Assembly (NCBI GenBank): GCA_026710225.1
Contig: JAPORI010000018.1
Location: 1 to 9,397, forward strand
DNA from: Betaproteobacteria bacterium
GTDB taxonomy: Bacteria; Pseudomonadota; Gammaproteobacteria; Tethybacterales; Tethybacteraceae
DNA: 9,397 bases
Direction: 5' to 3'
Every line of letters begins with the position of its first letter. The first letter of the stretch is position 1. Shown here in pieces: positions 1 to 5,468 of this stretch. Below the pieces are notes generated by a model, which was not told the DNA's origin, did not search any database, and was given only the letters and a program-made list of their open reading frames with translations. Both the position numbers and the translations under genes were made by a program.

Positions 1-12
1 CAGCACGAACAT
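1..12 (-). CDS. PIN-domain toxin (FitB/VapC-like), N-terminal four codons only
   Basis: Only Met-Phe-Val-Leu is visible before the window ends. The ATG lies at 12-10, nine bases after the stop of the antitoxin gene and on the same strand. FitB/VapC toxins (PIN-fold Mg2+-dependent RNases) commonly open with M-x-x-L-D-T-N, in which the first Asp is catalytic, and they normally follow the antitoxin directly. The position and the four residues fit this, but the diagnostic Asp lies outside the window. The call therefore rests on context, and no strong Shine-Dalgarno sequence precedes the ATG. Confidence 0.45.
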
Positions 13-21
13 CTTGCCGGA

Positions 22-267
22 TTACTTGAAACTGGGAGGTTCGCGCGGCGGCTGGGAAGGAGGCAGTTCCAGTTCAACTCCGCCCAAGTCGGCAAAACGA
101 TCGCGGATGCTGTCGGCAAGGCCGCCGCGCCGAGCGGGCAGTTGGGCAACTGCACTTTCCAGGATGACTTTTATTTCCTCTTCGACTGAACGATGATTGC
201 CGGCAGCGCGCTTTTGCAGGCGCTCCAGAACTTTGCCGGCAAGGGCGTCAATGGTTATGCTGGTCAT
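22..267 (-). CDS. FitA-like ribbon-helix-helix antitoxin
   Basis: This 81-residue protein is the probable antitoxin of a FitAB/VapBC-type toxin-antitoxin pair. Residues 1-40 read as a ribbon-helix-helix DNA-binding domain: a short beta strand (TSITIDAL), then a basic first helix (LERLQKRAAGNHRS) and an acidic second helix (VEEEIKVILESAV). Residues 60-68 (LGGVELELP) resemble the toxin-contact tail of gonococcal FitA, which has a GGVELE motif at the same place. The length matches the family (about 75-85 residues). In this family the antitoxin binds its own promoter and blocks the toxin active site. The gene begins at ATG 267-265 with an AGG seven to nine bases upstream, and a probable PIN toxin gene starts 9 bp downstream. 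The proline-rich end (PPSQPPREPPSF) is somewhat unusual. Confidence 0.85.
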   Translation of the reverse strand: MTSITIDALAGKVLERLQKRAAGNHRSVEEEIKVILESAVAQLPARRGGLADSIRDRFADLGGVELELPPSQPPREPPSFK

Positions 268-279
268 TTTGCCTTTTAG

Positions 280-285
280 ATTCTA
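280..285 (-). promoter_or_regulatory. Candidate -10 box of the toxin-antitoxin operon
   Basis: TAGAAT (5 of 6 to TATAAT), read on the minus strand, ends 12 bases before the antitoxin ATG. The transcript would then carry a leader of only about six bases. No good -35 element is visible 16-19 bp upstream, so the promoter is tentative. Confidence 0.35.
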
Positions 286-318
286 ACACGACGCAATTTC
301 CAGCGGATTTCTAATTGA

Positions 319-331
319 GCATCAATGATGC
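319..331. repeat. 13-bp inverted repeat, candidate antitoxin operator
   Basis: A perfect palindrome with 6-bp arms GCATCA/TGATGC around a single A lies between the divergent antitoxin and EamA genes, about 35 bp upstream of the candidate antitoxin -10 box and 17 bp upstream of the EamA -10-like box. ATGCAT and GCATGC overlap its right end. RHH antitoxins bind short palindromes in their own promoters, so it could be an operator, but 13 bp can also occur by chance. Confidence 0.35.
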
Positions 332-347
332 ATGCGGCAACAACCCT

Positions 348-353
348 TATAAA
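348..353 (+). promoter_or_regulatory. Candidate -10 box upstream of the EamA gene
   Basis: TATAAA (TAAAAT overlaps it at 350-355) stands out in the spacer, 12 bases before ATG 366 and 59 bases before the TTG used here as the EamA start. There is no convincing -35 hexamer at 16-18 bp. Confidence 0.35.
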
Positions 354-365
354 ATTGCCCTGATA

Positions 366-416
366 ATGGCAGACATTAGGATTCCGTTTGCGCAATCTTT
401 GCAACCGCTGCCTTGA
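366..416 (+). CDS. Possible 16-residue leader ORF coupled to the EamA gene
   Basis: An ATG ORF encodes MADIRIPFAQSLQPLP and stops at TGA 414-416. That TGA overlaps TTG 413-415, the only plausible EamA start, giving TTGA. The ATG lies 12 bases after a -10-like TATAAA, so it would be the first codon on a very short-leader mRNA. It may be a translated leader that delivers ribosomes to the TTG by termination-reinitiation. It could also be a chance ORF, or the true N-terminus separated by a frameshift. A nearly identical arrangement precedes perM at 5430-5468. Confidence 0.25.
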   Translation: MADIRIPFAQSLQPLP

Positions 417-1339
417 AATCTCCGGCGATTACTTCTGCGATCAGCGCACGGGAATGGTTCCTGCTTTACCTGCTGTCGCTGCTGTGGGGAAGTTCCTTCC
501 TGTTTTTCGAGCTGAGTCTTGACGGCCTGCCGCCGCTTACCATCGTCGCAATCAGAATGGTGCTCGGTGCATCCTTCCTGCTGGCAATTCTGCAACAGCG
601 GCGGATCGTTCTTGCCCAGGTCGGCGCCCACTGGCGGCGCTGCCTGCTGTTTGGCCTGATCGGAGCGGCGCTGCCTTTTGCCTGCTTTGCCTACGCGCAG
701 GTATACATCACCAGCAGCCTGGCTGCGGTACTCAACTCGACCATGCCGATGTTCACCTTCCTGATCGCATCGGCAATCGGCCAGGAGAAGTTTTCCGCTC
801 TGCGCTTGCTCGGAACGGTGCTGGGAATAATCGGGGTGGCGATTCTGGTCGGCCCCAGCGCGCAAGGCAATCTTGCCGAGACCGTCGGAGCGCTGCTGTG
901 TCTGGTCGCGGCGGTTCTTTATGCGATCAACACGGTTGCCATGCGCGCCTGGCCGGGGCAAATGGATGCCAGTTCTCTGGCCTTAGGCCTGTGCATCGGG
1001 GCGGCCGCAGTATCGGTTGCGGCAGCGGTCGCTATTGAGGACGTCAACCTGGCTGCGGCAGGCTGGAAGTCGCTGGCCGGAGCAATTGGACTGGGGGTGC
1101 TGGGCACCGCCTGCGCCTACCGCATCTTCTTCTATCTGCTGGTTCGCATCGGCGCCAGCAACGTATCGCTGTGCGTACTGCTGATTCCGGTAAATGCCAT
1201 TCCGCTCGGAGTGATCTTTCTCGGCGAGCAGCTGGCAATCTCTTTTTTCATCGGCACCGCAATAATCATCCTGTCGCTGATGCTGGTCGATCGGGGCATC
1301 AGCGACAGCATCAGCCGCCTGATTAGGAAACGGGGCTGA
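413..1339 (+). CDS. EamA/DMT-superfamily inner-membrane transporter
   Basis: This 308-residue protein is predicted to have ten transmembrane helices arranged as two EamA repeats (about residues 15-145 and 158-295), the usual size for a drug/metabolite transporter. Family hallmarks are the first-helix LLWGSSFLF (residues 24-32), a repeat-1 stretch ending in LGTVLGIIGVAILVGPS, and the repeat-2 ending FLGEQLAISFFIGTAIIILSL. Such proteins export amino acids, nucleobases or other metabolites; the substrate cannot be read from the sequence. The start is TTG at 413. An in-frame stop lies at 377-379, no ATG or GTG lies between, and the next Met (residue 49) would delete the first helix. No Shine-Dalgarno is visible, but the TTG overlaps the stop of a 16-codon ORF. 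The gene diverges from the antitoxin and shows no obvious functional link to it. Confidence 0.9.
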   Translation: MKSPAITSAISAREWFLLYLLSLLWGSSFLFFELSLDGLPPLTIVAIRMVLGASFLLAILQQRRIVLAQVGAHWRRCLLFGLIGAALPFACFAYAQVYITSSLAAVLNSTMPMFTFLIASAIGQEKFSALRLLGTVLGIIGVAILVGPSAQGNLAETVGALLCLVAAVLYAINTVAMRAWPGQMDASSLALGLCIGAAAVSVAAAVAIEDVNLAAAGWKSLAGAIGLGVLGTACAYRIFFYLLVRIGASNVSLCVLLIPVNAIPLGVIFLGEQLAISFFIGTAIIILSLMLVDRGISDSISRLIRKRG

Positions 1340-1374
1340 CCCCCAACCTGACTTGGCAATTGTTGCACTCATGC

Positions 1375-1450
1375 GCAATAATTGACAAGTCAAAACCGCA
1401 AAAATGGCATTTTTGCGCATATATTGCAAAGTGCACCTTGCAATTATTGC
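1375..1450. repeat. 10-bp inverted repeat arms flanking the ATPase control region
   Basis: GCAATAATTG at 1375-1384 is the exact reverse complement of CAATTATTGC at 1441-1450, with 56 bp between the arms. The right arm overlaps the -35 region of the ATPase promoter. The feature interleaves with a second arm pair (1414-1424 and 1466-1476), so the two pairs cannot form simultaneous simple hairpins; protein-binding sites are more likely than an RNA structure. Confidence 0.6.
1397..1417. repeat. Perfect hairpin (9-bp stem, 3-nt loop) downstream of the EamA gene
   Basis: CGCAAAAAT at 1397-1405 pairs with ATTTTTGCG at 1409-1417 around the loop GGC. It lies 58 bases after the EamA stop and 53 bases before the ATPase gene. 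It could weakly terminate EamA transcripts or act as an operator. There is no U-run after the stem, so it is not a standard intrinsic terminator. Confidence 0.55.
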
Positions 1451-1452
1451 AA
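1424..1452. repeat. Cluster of three palindromic TTGCAA sites
   Basis: TTGCAA, itself a palindrome, occurs at 1424-1429, 1438-1443 and 1447-1452. The first two form a 20-bp palindrome with 9 of 10 matching pairs (1424-1443). The second and third form a perfect 15-bp palindrome (TTGCAAT, T, ATTGCAA; 1438-1452). The shared middle copy is the best -35 element of the ATPase gene, so a repressor bound here would block RNA polymerase. Confidence 0.6.
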
Positions 1453-1467
1453 CATATGGTTTATAAT
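1438..1467 (+). promoter_or_regulatory. Sigma-70-type promoter of the ATPase gene
   Basis: A perfect -10 box TATAAT lies at 1462-1467 and a -35 TTGCAA (4 of 6 to TTGACA) at 1438-1443, with an 18-bp spacer. Transcription would start near 1474-1476, at or next to ATG 1476, which predicts a leaderless message. The -35 sits inside the TTGCAA palindromes. Confidence 0.6.
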
Positions 1468-1469
1468 AT

Positions 1470-3518
1470 ATGCGCATGAATGAAAAAATTGCCCGCCGCA
1501 CCGAGCGCATCGTGCGTACCGCACTGGCGCGTGCCCCGGCGGTAGTTATCAATGGCCCCCGCCAGATCGGCAAAACCACTCTGGCCAGAGCCATCGCCCG
1601 CGATTTTCCGAGCATCTTCTATGATCTGGAAAACAGGAACGATCTGGCCAAACTGAGCGATCCGATTGCCAAACTGCGCAGCCATGAGGGCAAGTTGGTG
1701 GTTATTGACGAATTGCAGAAAAAGCCGGAACTTTTCGATGATCTCAGGGTGGTGATCGACGAACGTCGTGCTCGTGGATACAGAACCGGTCAGTTTTTGC
1801 TGCTTGGCTCGGCCAGCGGCCAACTCATGCACCAGTCCGGCGAGAGCCTCACCGGCCGAATTGAAACCGTCCAAATGGCCGGCATCGACTGCCTTGAAAT
1901 CGATCCCCAAGACCTGCCGCGCCTGCTGGTACGAGGCGGCTATCCGGAAAGTTATACAGCTGCCGATGCCACCGCCAGCGAAGTGTGGCGACGCAATTAT
2001 ATTGACAACCAGATCATCAAGGAATTGCCGACCATGGGCATTGACGTTGCCGCCGAGAAATTCAGCCAGGTGTGGACAAAGTTGTGCCAGTTGCACGGCA
2101 ACATATTGAATGTCTCTGGCATCAGCCGGCGGCTGGGGATTAGCACCGCCACGGTTGCCCGCCACCTGCGCATTCTTGAAGGCCTGATGCTGGTGCGCAT
2201 TCTGCCGCCGTGGCACGGCAATATCGGCAAGCAGATCGTCAAAAGCCCCAAGTGCTATGTACGCGACAGCGGCCTGCTGCACGCAATGCGCTCGGCCACC
2301 GATGCCGGACTTGTCGGTGCCGGCTGGGAAGGATTCGTGATCGAGAACGTCATGGCCGCACTGCCGGCGCTGTGGAGAACCTACTTTTATCGTAGCACCC
2401 GCGGCTCGGAAATAGATTTGCTGATCGCACTGCCAACCGGCAGGTTCTGGGCTGTCGAGATCAAGCACAGCCCGGATGCAAGACTTGCCAGCGGCACTCG
2501 CGCCGCGCTGGCTGCGATCGATCCGGAAAGAACCTTTGTCGTCCATGCTGGCAGCCGTCGCTTTGACCATCCTGACGGCAGCGAATCTGTGCCGCTTTCG
2601 TTCTTGATGAACGAACTGCTGGCCCGCAATCAGGCAGTCGAAGCAGATAAGCCGCCGGCGGCGCTGGGCAACTCGATCGCCGGCCGCCGCCTGCGGGCGG
2701 CCTTCTATGAAAACGCCGCCAGCCTGCCGCTGCTGCGCCGGGAGCTGGTGCGGGAAATTGGTGCCGACATGGCCAGCCACGTAGTAGCCAGCGGCGGCAT
2801 CGAGGATGCCCGATCTGACAACAAGACCGGCAACGCACTAATCGCCGAAACGGTCCGCTGGCTGGAAATGGAGGGCACAACTCACGACCCGCGGGGCAGC
2901 GACGAACGTTTTCTCAAACAGGCGCATCAGTTGATCGAGGACATCTTCAGACTCAAGCAGCAAGAGGACCAATCCAGCCACCCGGCTCCCGACAAGATTG
3001 CCCCGGCAGCCTACCATGCCTTTGCCATGTTCATCAATGCGATCGCCGCCCTGATCGATGCCGGCGCCGATGCGGCAGTCAATTTCATGCTCGACGAAAA
3101 GTACCTGATTGGCGGCGAGCATGTTTCCTTTAGCTTCTTTGCCGTCAAACAATGCGATCAGCAATTGCTGGCTGGCAATGTTCTGCGCGATCCGTGTCTG
3201 CCCGTGGAGCGTCTGCTGGAAGCGGAGGCATTGTGCGTGCTGCACAGCATTCTTGCTGATAAATCCGAGCACATTGTGACCCCGGTGCTCCTGTTTGCAA
3301 AAGCCGAAGCGCCAGCGCAACTGGATTTCTTCCTGCGCTGTGCAACCAGCCGCGGCAGCAAGCGTTTGCAAGACTGTCTGGGATGCTCCGCTGCCCAGAT
3401 CAGCCGTCTGGCGAAACGAATTCAAAAGCCCGCCAGCGCCGGAAAAGACTGGCGCAGCCACCGGCAGCAAGCAGCCCGGTTTGCCCTTGCCGTCGCGGCC
3501 AGCGACTGGCAGAGTTAA
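1470..3518 (+). CDS. AAA/DUF4143-type ATPase with PD-(D/E)XK-like domain and an unknown Cys-containing C-terminal extension
   Basis: This 682-residue protein is about 290 residues longer than usual for the family (about 380-400). In order it has: Walker A GPRQIGKT (29-36); Walker B LVVIDE (76-81); a sensor-like GSAS (113-116) followed by ESLTGR (125-130); a winged helix-turn-helix (about 217-241, ISRRLGISTATVARHLRIL); and the DUF4143 nuclease-like segment with E-I-D 314-316, 13 residues, then E-I-K 330-332. The typical family protein ends near residue 388. The remainder (390-682) matches nothing I recognise. It looks mostly helical, has a hydrophobic stretch near 515-535, and has cysteines at 562, 576, 589, 624, 636 and 639. 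The reading frame is open throughout, with codon use like the first part. Roles of DUF4143 ATPases are poorly known. ATG 1476 is an equally good start: the -10 box is so close that the mRNA may begin there. The gene converges on the DUF2726 gene with an 11-bp gap. Confidence 0.85.
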   Translation: MRMNEKIARRTERIVRTALARAPAVVINGPRQIGKTTLARAIARDFPSIFYDLENRNDLAKLSDPIAKLRSHEGKLVVIDELQKKPELFDDLRVVIDERRARGYRTGQFLLLGSASGQLMHQSGESLTGRIETVQMAGIDCLEIDPQDLPRLLVRGGYPESYTAADATASEVWRRNYIDNQIIKELPTMGIDVAAEKFSQVWTKLCQLHGNILNVSGISRRLGISTATVARHLRILEGLMLVRILPPWHGNIGKQIVKSPKCYVRDSGLLHAMRSATDAGLVGAGWEGFVIENVMAALPALWRTYFYRSTRGSEIDLLIALPTGRFWAVEIKHSPDARLASGTRAALAAIDPERTFVVHAGSRRFDHPDGSESVPLSFLMNELLARNQAVEADKPPAALGNSIAGRRLRAAFYENAASLPLLRRELVREIGADMASHVVASGGIEDARSDNKTGNALIAETVRWLEMEGTTHDPRGSDERFLKQAHQLIEDIFRLKQQEDQSSHPAPDKIAPAAYHAFAMFINAIAALIDAGADAAVNFMLDEKYLIGGEHVSFSFFAVKQCDQQLLAGNVLRDPCLPVERLLEAEALCVLHSILADKSEHIVTPVLLFAKAEAPAQLDFFLRCATSRGSKRLQDCLGCSAAQISRLAKRIQKPASAGKDWRSHRQQAARFALAVAASDWQS

Positions 3519-3529
3519 TCAAGCGAACG

Positions 3530-4090
3530 CTAGTCGCCGGCAAGCGTGGCGCACAACTTTTTGTGATCATATTTTTTGCGGGCTCGTATCCTGACCAGAC
3601 GCAAGCCGGTGACTCTGGCCACCTCGTTTTTAAACTGGTCGGCGCTAATGGCCGCCGCCGAGGTGCGGTGCGAGGAATCATCCAGTTCAATTGCCATCCT
3701 TATCCGGCCATCCCGATCACAGACTACGAAATCGAAGTGACGCGAGCGCACCCGAGTGCGCAGCCGGGCGCGGGTGCGGGCTGACACCTTGTCGCTGACG
3801 CCAATGACATCTTCCATTCTGACCTTGGCAAGCAGTACGCTACCGTCAGATGGCATCGCTTCTTGCAGAGCCTTCCAGAATATGCCCTCGGTTTTGCTAA
3901 AGATGTTTTCCCGCTTGCGGTAGGAGCGAAACAAAAGTCGCTGCGCCAATTTGCCAATCCATTTTGCGGCAACAGCCAAAATGACCAAACCAAGAACAAA
4001 CAGCGCCGCCGCCCGGGCCGGCCAATCGAGCAGAATACCCAGCGCGGCCAATGCCGCGACAATGACAATGAGAAACAAAACGGTCAACAT
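3530..4090 (-). CDS. Membrane-anchored DUF2726 protein (restriction-endonuclease-like fold family)
   Basis: This 186-residue protein has two N-terminal hydrophobic helices (about 2-21 and 25-42) with little between them. They are followed by a basic linker (KWIGKLAQRLLFRSYRKR) and a cytoplasm-facing DUF2726 domain (about 64-180). Recognisable DUF2726 features are the opening KTEGIFWKALQEAMP, the core RHFDFVVCDRDGRIRMAIEL (117-136) with Asp120 and Glu135, the DDSSH that follows (137-141), and the closing GLRLVRIRA. The family is grouped with PD-(D/E)XK-fold proteins; activity is not established for most members. An Arg-rich run (SARTRARLRTRVRSRH, 103-118) could bind nucleic acid. The start is ATG 4090-4088, with no strong Shine-Dalgarno. 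The gene converges on the ATPase gene and lies downstream of the tRNA pair. Confidence 0.8.
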   Translation of the reverse strand: MLTVLFLIVIVAALAALGILLDWPARAAALFVLGLVILAVAAKWIGKLAQRLLFRSYRKRENIFSKTEGIFWKALQEAMPSDGSVLLAKVRMEDVIGVSDKVSARTRARLRTRVRSRHFDFVVCDRDGRIRMAIELDDSSHRTSAAAISADQFKNEVARVTGLRLVRIRARKKYDHKKLCATLAGD

Positions 4091-4115
4091 CGCAATTTAC
4101 GCCTGATTAGGCAGG

Positions 4116-4144
4116 AATATAACGGCTGGCTGATAGCAGCGCAA
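4116..4144 (-). promoter_or_regulatory. Candidate promoter of the DUF2726 gene
   Basis: Read on the minus strand, TTGCGC (4144-4139) and TATATT (4121-4116, 5 of 6) are 17 bp apart. Transcription would start about 19 bases before the DUF2726 ATG. The -35 match is weak (3 of 6). A small palindrome (GCCT/AGGC, 4101-4112) falls in the leader. Confidence 0.4.
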
Positions 4145-4211
4145 CCAAGGCGATTGATTACAATCAGCACCAATCATCGACTTGCTTTCTGCCAAGCGCC
4201 AGAAATCAAAG

Positions 4212-4284
<73 letters not shown>

Positions 4285-4292
4285 AAAAACAA

Positions 4293-4369
4293 TGGTCGGG
4301 GTGGAGAGATTCGAACTCCCGGCCTCCTGGACCCAAACCAGGCGCGCTACCAGACTGCGCCACACCCCG
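4293..4369 (-). tRNA. tRNA-Pro(TGG), CCA encoded
   Basis: The cloverleaf has acceptor CGGGGTG/CACCCCG, D arm GCGC/GCGC, anticodon stem CCTGG/CCAGG with loop TTTGGGT (anticodon TGG), T arm GGGAG-TTCGAAT-CTCTC and discriminator A. The chromosomal 3' CCA lies at 4295-4293. It is the first gene of the pair and lies 57 bp downstream of the mlaA stop on the same strand. No convincing terminator or separate promoter is visible between them. Confidence 0.95.
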
Positions 4370-4426
4370 CCGCCAGCAGGGGAAACCTTTAGTTAGCAAG
4401 CCCCGCCGTCTGGTGGCTGTGCTGCT

Positions 4427-5374
4427 TCAGTCGGCACCGGCAGAAAAGATGCTGTACGGATACAGCAACTTGGGATACTTCTTGCGGCGCAACTTTTCGG
4501 CCTGGGCCTGTCTCCTTTGCACATAGGCGTCGCGCTGGAAACTGTACGGGTCCAGGGCCGCTGCGTCAAGAATGTCGGTGGTGTCAAGCAACTGCGCCCG
4601 GACGTGCACGCCGGTGAGAACCGCGTAGCCGCTCAGGTACGGGTCGTCGGTAGTGAAGTAGGGATTGGGAAAACTGACTTCGGACTGCTTGAAGAAACTT
4701 ACAAAGGACAGCCCCGGGCTACGGGTGGGCTGCTTTTCGGGGCCGTTGTGCAAGAACAGGTGGCGGTCGCGGACCGGATCGATTATCCGGTTGCCGATCA
4801 TCGATCCGGCGGTCGCATCGAGCGTCGAAGGTCCCAAAAGCGGCAGCATCAGAAACGGCGGCTCATGATCAAAAATATCGTAGCGGCGCGCCACCATGCC
4901 CAGATCGACCTCGTTCTTCTTGATTCCCATGCTGTCGGCGGCATCGACGCAGCCAAGTCCGCCCATGGTGGTGTTGACCAGAAAGCGGCTGTAACTGTCA
5001 ACCGCAGCCTGGCCATCGAGCATCAGGGCATGATTGAACATGCGCAACGGTTCGCCGAGGTTGCTGAGAATGTTGCCCACGCAGTTCTCGACCGGGTCCG
5101 GCATCACCCGGGTATAGCCGATCGCAACCGGCTTGAGGATCGCCTGATCGAGGCCGGAATTGACTTCGTAGATGTGCCGGTTGGTGATCTCGAACGGGTC
5201 GTCCGGATTGAGCTCGAACGGCTCGTCCTCCAGTTCGCTGAACAGCGCCTCGGAGACGATGCAGCCGGAAGCCGCCAGCGCCACTGCGCTCAGCGCCGCA
5301 ATCCCGGCCAGGCGGGCCGGCAGCCGCAACCGGCCGCAGCCGGCGGCGGGATTCGGCCAGACAACAGCGTCCAT
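4427..5374 (-). CDS. mlaA: MlaA (VacJ) outer-membrane lipoprotein, phospholipid retrograde transport
   Basis: MlaA sits in the outer membrane and removes mislocalised phospholipid from its outer leaflet, passing it to MlaC and the MlaFEDB transporter. Numbering from the longest start (5422), the protein has a signal peptide with lipobox ASGC (Cys54), then DPFEITNRHIYEVNSGLD (75-92), LKPVAIGYTRVMPDPV (96-111), NILSNLGEPLRMFNHALM, RFLVNTTMGGLGCVDAA and LPLLGPST (193-200), and ends in DPYSFQRDAYVQRR plus a basic tail. I prefer ATG 5374 (315 residues), since it gives a more signal-like N-terminus and lies 8 bases after a -10-like box; ATG 5422 (331 residues) is possible. The usual glycine-rich stretch before LPLLGPST (TLG-x-WGV type) is replaced by MVARRYDIFDHEPPF, and two cysteines (114, 158) lie in the mature part. 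No other mla genes are present in the window. The gene diverges from perM. Confidence 0.9.
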   Translation of the reverse strand: MDAVVWPNPAAGCGRLRLPARLAGIAALSAVALAASGCIVSEALFSELEDEPFELNPDDPFEITNRHIYEVNSGLDQAILKPVAIGYTRVMPDPVENCVGNILSNLGEPLRMFNHALMLDGQAAVDSYSRFLVNTTMGGLGCVDAADSMGIKKNEVDLGMVARRYDIFDHEPPFLMLPLLGPSTLDATAGSMIGNRIIDPVRDRHLFLHNGPEKQPTRSPGLSFVSFFKQSEVSFPNPYFTTDDPYLSGYAVLTGVHVRAQLLDTTDILDAAALDPYSFQRDAYVQRRQAQAEKLRRKKYPKLLYPYSIFSAGAD

Positions 5375-5382
5375 GCCGCCAT

Positions 5383-5388
5383 ATTTTA
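5383..5388 (-). promoter_or_regulatory. Candidate -10 box of mlaA
   Basis: TAAAAT (5 of 6), read on the minus strand, ends 8 bases before ATG 5374 and supports that start with an essentially leaderless transcript. No clear -35 was found. It would be irrelevant if mlaA starts at 5422. Confidence 0.3.
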
Positions 5389-5410
5389 GCACCTGTGGGA
5401 GCTGGACGGA

Positions 5411-5416
5411 TAGAAT
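5411..5416 (+). promoter_or_regulatory. Candidate -10 box of the perM-pyrD operon
   Basis: TAGAAT (5 of 6) lies 13 bases before ATG 5430 of the leader ORF and 48 bases before the perM TTG. The same hexamer precedes the antitoxin gene at nearly the same distance. No good -35 is visible. Confidence 0.35.
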
Positions 5417-5429
5417 CGGCATTTAGCCC

Positions 5430-5468
5430 ATGCGCTTTCCCTTTCCCGTGGCAATTCCGGCAACTTGA
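5430..5468 (+). CDS. Possible 12-residue leader ORF coupled to perM
   Basis: An ATG ORF encodes MRFPFPVAIPAT and stops at TGA 5466-5468, overlapping the perM start TTG 5465-5467 as TTGA. The layout (-10-like box, 13 bases, ATG, short ORF, TTGA) repeats the one before the EamA gene. It may be a translated leader or chance; the peptide itself resembles nothing I know. Confidence 0.25.
   Translation: MRFPFPVAIPAT

Larger units (their letters stand above)
1414..1476. repeat. 11-bp inverted repeat spanning the ATPase promoter
   Basis: TGCGCATATAT at 1414-1424 and ATATATGCGCA at 1466-1476 are exact reverse complements, separated by 41 bp. The right arm covers the end of the -10 box, the expected transcription start and both candidate ATG codons. 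A factor bound to the two arms would bracket the whole promoter. Confidence 0.6.

Noticed and set aside
1332..1343. GGGG/CCCC hairpin at the EamA stop codon as a terminator
   Set aside because: The stem is only four base pairs and is not followed by a T-run.
1461..2780. 439-codon open frame on the minus strand across the ATPase gene
   Set aside because: It has no recognisable motif and is a shadow of the ATPase frame, which carries Walker A and B, a helix-turn-helix and nuclease-like motifs.
2838..3470. 210-codon minus-strand frame opposite the ATPase C-terminal extension
   Set aside because: Considered because the plus-strand protein is unknown here, but the ATPase frame runs through without interruption and with consistent codon use, and the reverse frame has no domain or ribosome site.
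4370..4426. Terminator or promoter between mlaA and tRNA-Pro
   Set aside because: I found no stem with a T-run and no convincing -35/-10 pair; the only GGGG/CCCC pairing runs into the tRNA acceptor stem.
4517..5389. 290-codon plus-strand frame opposite mlaA
   Set aside because: It is antisense to clear MlaA motifs and has no signal or domain of its own.
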